A DNA stretch of 64,000 bases from assembly GCA_023391835.1 (NCBI GenBank), contig JAEWAE010000057.1, positions 1 to 64,000 on the forward strand, given 5' to 3'. This stretch comes from Bacillota bacterium. Lineage in GTDB: Bacteria; Bacillota; Clostridia; Oscillospirales; Ethanoligenentaceae. Below, in pieces: positions 62,274 through 64,000 of the stretch. The notes below the pieces were generated by a model. It was given only the letters and a program-made list of their open reading frames with translations, made no database searches and was not told the DNA's origin. Within the stretch, counting starts at the first letter, position 1; each line of letters starts with the position of its first letter. The position numbers and the translations under genes are program-made.

Positions 62274-63233
62274 TCAGTCAAACAGAGTGGAAATGGGTTT
62301 GTCCTCATAGATGCGGTCGATGGCCTCGGCGAAAACCGGCGCCACCGGCAGCGTGACGATCTTGTCGATCTGCTTCTCGGGCGGTACGGCGATGGTGTCG
62401 AGCAGCAGCACCTCTTTGATGCAGCTGGACCGCAGCCGTTCCACCGCGGGGCCGGAAAGCACGCCGTGGGTGGCGCAGGCATAGACTTCCTTCGCGCCGC
62501 CGATGTCGATCAGCGCCTGAGCCGCATTGGTCAGGGTGCCGGCGGTGTCGATGACGTCATCCACCAGAATGACGCGTTTGCCCCGCACGTCGCCGATGAT
62601 ATTCATCACTTCGCTGACGTTTGCCTTCTGGCGGCGTTTGTCGATGATGGCAAGCGGCGCGTCAAAACGCTGGGCGAAATTGCGGGCTCGGGTCACCGAC
62701 CCCAGGTCGGGGGAAACCACGACCACGTTCTGCCGCTCGTCGGCAAATTTTTGCGTGTAATACGGCACCATGAACGGCACGCCGAGCATATGATCCACCG
62801 GAATGTTGAAAAAGCCCTGAATCTGCGGCGCGTGCAGATCCATGGTGAGCACTCGGTCGGCCCCCGCCGCCGTGATCAGATCGGCCACGAGCTTGGCGGA
62901 AATGGGATCGCGGGCCTTGGCCTTGCGGTCCTGCCGCGCGTAGCCATAATAGGGGATGACGGCGGTGATACGCCCGGCGGACGCCCGTTTGAAAGCGTCG
63001 AGCAGGATCAGCAGCTCCATCAGGTTGTCATTGACCGGCGCGCAGGTGGACTGCACGACGAATACGTCGGAGCCGCGCACCGACTCCTTGATCGAGACGG
63101 AAATTTCCCCGTCGCTGAAGGTGCCGACTTCCGCCTGCCCCAGCGGCAAACCCAGGGTCGCGGCGATCTGCCGGGCCACATTCGGGTTGGAGTTGCCGGT
63201 GAATATTTTGATATCCTTTCCGTGGAGGTTCAT
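62274..63233 (-). CDS. prs: ribose-phosphate pyrophosphokinase
   Basis: Predicted 319-residue enzyme making PRPP from ribose 5-phosphate and ATP. Signatures are IKIFTGNSNPNVARQIA, VVQSTCAPVNDNLMELL, YYGYARQDRKAKARDPISAKL, and the PRPP loop VILVDDVIDTAGTL. It follows glmU, the common Firmicute order glmU-prs-pth-mfd. Confidence 0.97.
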   Translation of the reverse strand: MNLHGKDIKIFTGNSNPNVARQIAATLGLPLGQAEVGTFSDGEISVSIKESVRGSDVFVVQSTCAPVNDNLMELLILLDAFKRASAGRITAVIPYYGYARQDRKAKARDPISAKLVADLITAAGADRVLTMDLHAPQIQGFFNIPVDHMLGVPFMVPYYTQKFADERQNVVVVSPDLGSVTRARNFAQRFDAPLAIIDKRRQKANVSEVMNIIGDVRGKRVILVDDVIDTAGTLTNAAQALIDIGGAKEVYACATHGVLSGPAVERLRSSCIKEVLLLDTIAVPPEKQIDKIVTLPVAPVFAEAIDRIYEDKPISTLFD

Positions 63234-63299
63234 GGAGTAAATCGTCCTTTCCTTTTATATCCCGTTTCTATCCCGTCCGCTTATATACCGTCCGCGCGG

Positions 63300-64000
63300 T
63301 CAATCCTTCGGCGGGCGGCGGCGGGTCACCCAGCCCTCTATATTCTGCTGGCGGGCACGGCCCACGCCCAGCGCGTCGTCGGGCACGTCCTTTGTGATGG
63401 TGGAGCCCGCGGCGGTGTAGGCCCGCCGGCCTACCGTCACCGGCGCCACCAGATTGGTGTTGCAGCCGATGAAAGCGTCGTCACCGACCGTCGTGCGGTA
63501 TTTTTTCACCCCGTCATAATTGGAAGTAATGCAGCCGCAGCCGAAATTAACCCGGCTGCCCACATCCGAATCCCCCACATAGGTCAGATGGGGCACCTTG
63601 GAGCCGACGCCGATTTCGGAATTTTTAATTTCGACAAAGTCGCCCACGTGCACTTTTTCGTGCAGCAGGGTGTTGGGCCGGATATGCACGAACGGCCCGA
63701 CGGTGACGCCATCCTCGATGCGGGAATGGTAGGCCTGAGAGGCGTTGAAACGGATGCCGTTGCTGAAGGTGCAATCCTCGATGAGGCTGCCCGGGCCGAC
63801 GACGCAGCCCTCCCCGATGACGGTCCGGCCCCGGATAATGGTGCCGGGCAGGATCTCGGTGTCGCAGCCGATGCGCACATCCGGCCCGATGAGCACGCCG
63901 GCGTCGTTCGGCACCGACACGCCGTCTTCCCGCATGAGGCGCTGAAGCACCCGGCGGCGGGCGATCTCGTTGAGAGCGGCCAGCTGCACCCGGTCGTTGG
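63300..64000 (-). CDS. glmU: GlmU, C-terminal acetyltransferase part (gene cut by window edge)
   Basis: The 3' part of the bifunctional UDP-GlcNAc pyrophosphorylase / glucosamine-1-phosphate acetyltransferase. The frame is open to base 64000, starting in the linker NDRVQLAALNEIARRR, so the gene continues outside. The left-handed beta-helix hexapeptide repeats run from about VLIGPDVRIG; acetyltransferase residues are in VGDFVEIKNSEIG, HLTYVGDSDVG and NFGCGCITSNYDGVKKYRT. The 66-base gap to prs shows no terminator. Confidence 0.95.
   Translation of the reverse strand, partial: NDRVQLAALNEIARRRVLQRLMREDGVSVPNDAGVLIGPDVRIGCDTEILPGTIIRGRTVIGEGCVVGPGSLIEDCTFSNGIRFNASQAYHSRIEDGVTVGPFVHIRPNTLLHEKVHVGDFVEIKNSEIGVGSKVPHLTYVGDSDVGSRVNFGCGCITSNYDGVKKYRTTVGDDAFIGCNTNLVAPVTVGRRAYTAAGSTITKDVPDDALGVGRARQQNIEGWVTRRRPPKD

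Overview
This is 64 kb of a GC-rich, endospore-forming member of the Clostridia; an Oscillospirales-type lineage is my guess, not a proof. The evidence is an intact spoIIAA-spoIIAB-sigF operon, a T-box leader, a V-type ATPase operon, a long single-chain PurL, DUF711/ACT and DUF378 genes, rpmF/yceD/ackA/tmcAL housekeeping genes, and Firmicute-type promoters (TTGACA-17-TATAAT) with strong GGAGG ribosome binding sites. GC content is high enough that long antisense open frames lie opposite most genes; they are left out.

Layout. 1-2.2 kb: right-hand end of a mobile element (small accessory ORF plus large serine recombinase). The recombinase gene runs tail to tail into, and overlaps, a collagen-like surface/exosporium gene (2108-3001) that seems to have lost its native 3' end. 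3.2-9.1 kb: a six-gene minus-strand catabolic operon (LacI regulator, two TIM-barrel sugar isomerases/epimerases, two Gfo/Idh/MocA oxidoreductases, a ThuA-like protein), with a perfect LacI palindrome at its promoter and no transporter. 9.3-11.4 kb: an acyl-CoA synthetase behind a complete T-box leader. 11.4-18.4 kb: PHP phosphoesterase, the spoIIA operon, folC and valS. 18.5-21.3 kb: a divergent EF-G-like GTPase with a structured leader, and a zinc-ribbon membrane protein. 21.3-29.6 kb (minus strand): gpsA-plsY-der, rpmF-yceD, a small P-loop protein, pgi, a D,D-carboxypeptidase and an HPr-like protein. 29.7-34.8 kb: mtaB and purL.

35-43 kb: an RsiV-like exported protein, an SPFH protein with a ribbon-helix-helix partner, a MATE transporter, a membrane glycosyltransferase, a HisK-type phosphatase, and an ACT/DUF711 pair. 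43.2-52.2 kb: a nine-gene V-type ATPase operon ending in a strong terminator. 52.4-58 kb: DUF378, ackA, tmcAL, an uncharacterised mutarotase-like protein, a DUF188 protein and an FAH-family hydrolase. 58-64 kb (minus strand): mfd, pth, prs and the 3' part of glmU, which runs off the right edge.

Most of the window is core chromosome. The parts most worth a second look are the T-box ahead of an acyl-CoA synthetase, the transporter-less oxidative sugar operon, the recombinase/collagen junction, and several leaders that carry intrinsic terminators or long stems (yceD-rpmF, the glycosyltransferase, the EF-G-like gene). No tRNA, rRNA or CRISPR array was recognised.
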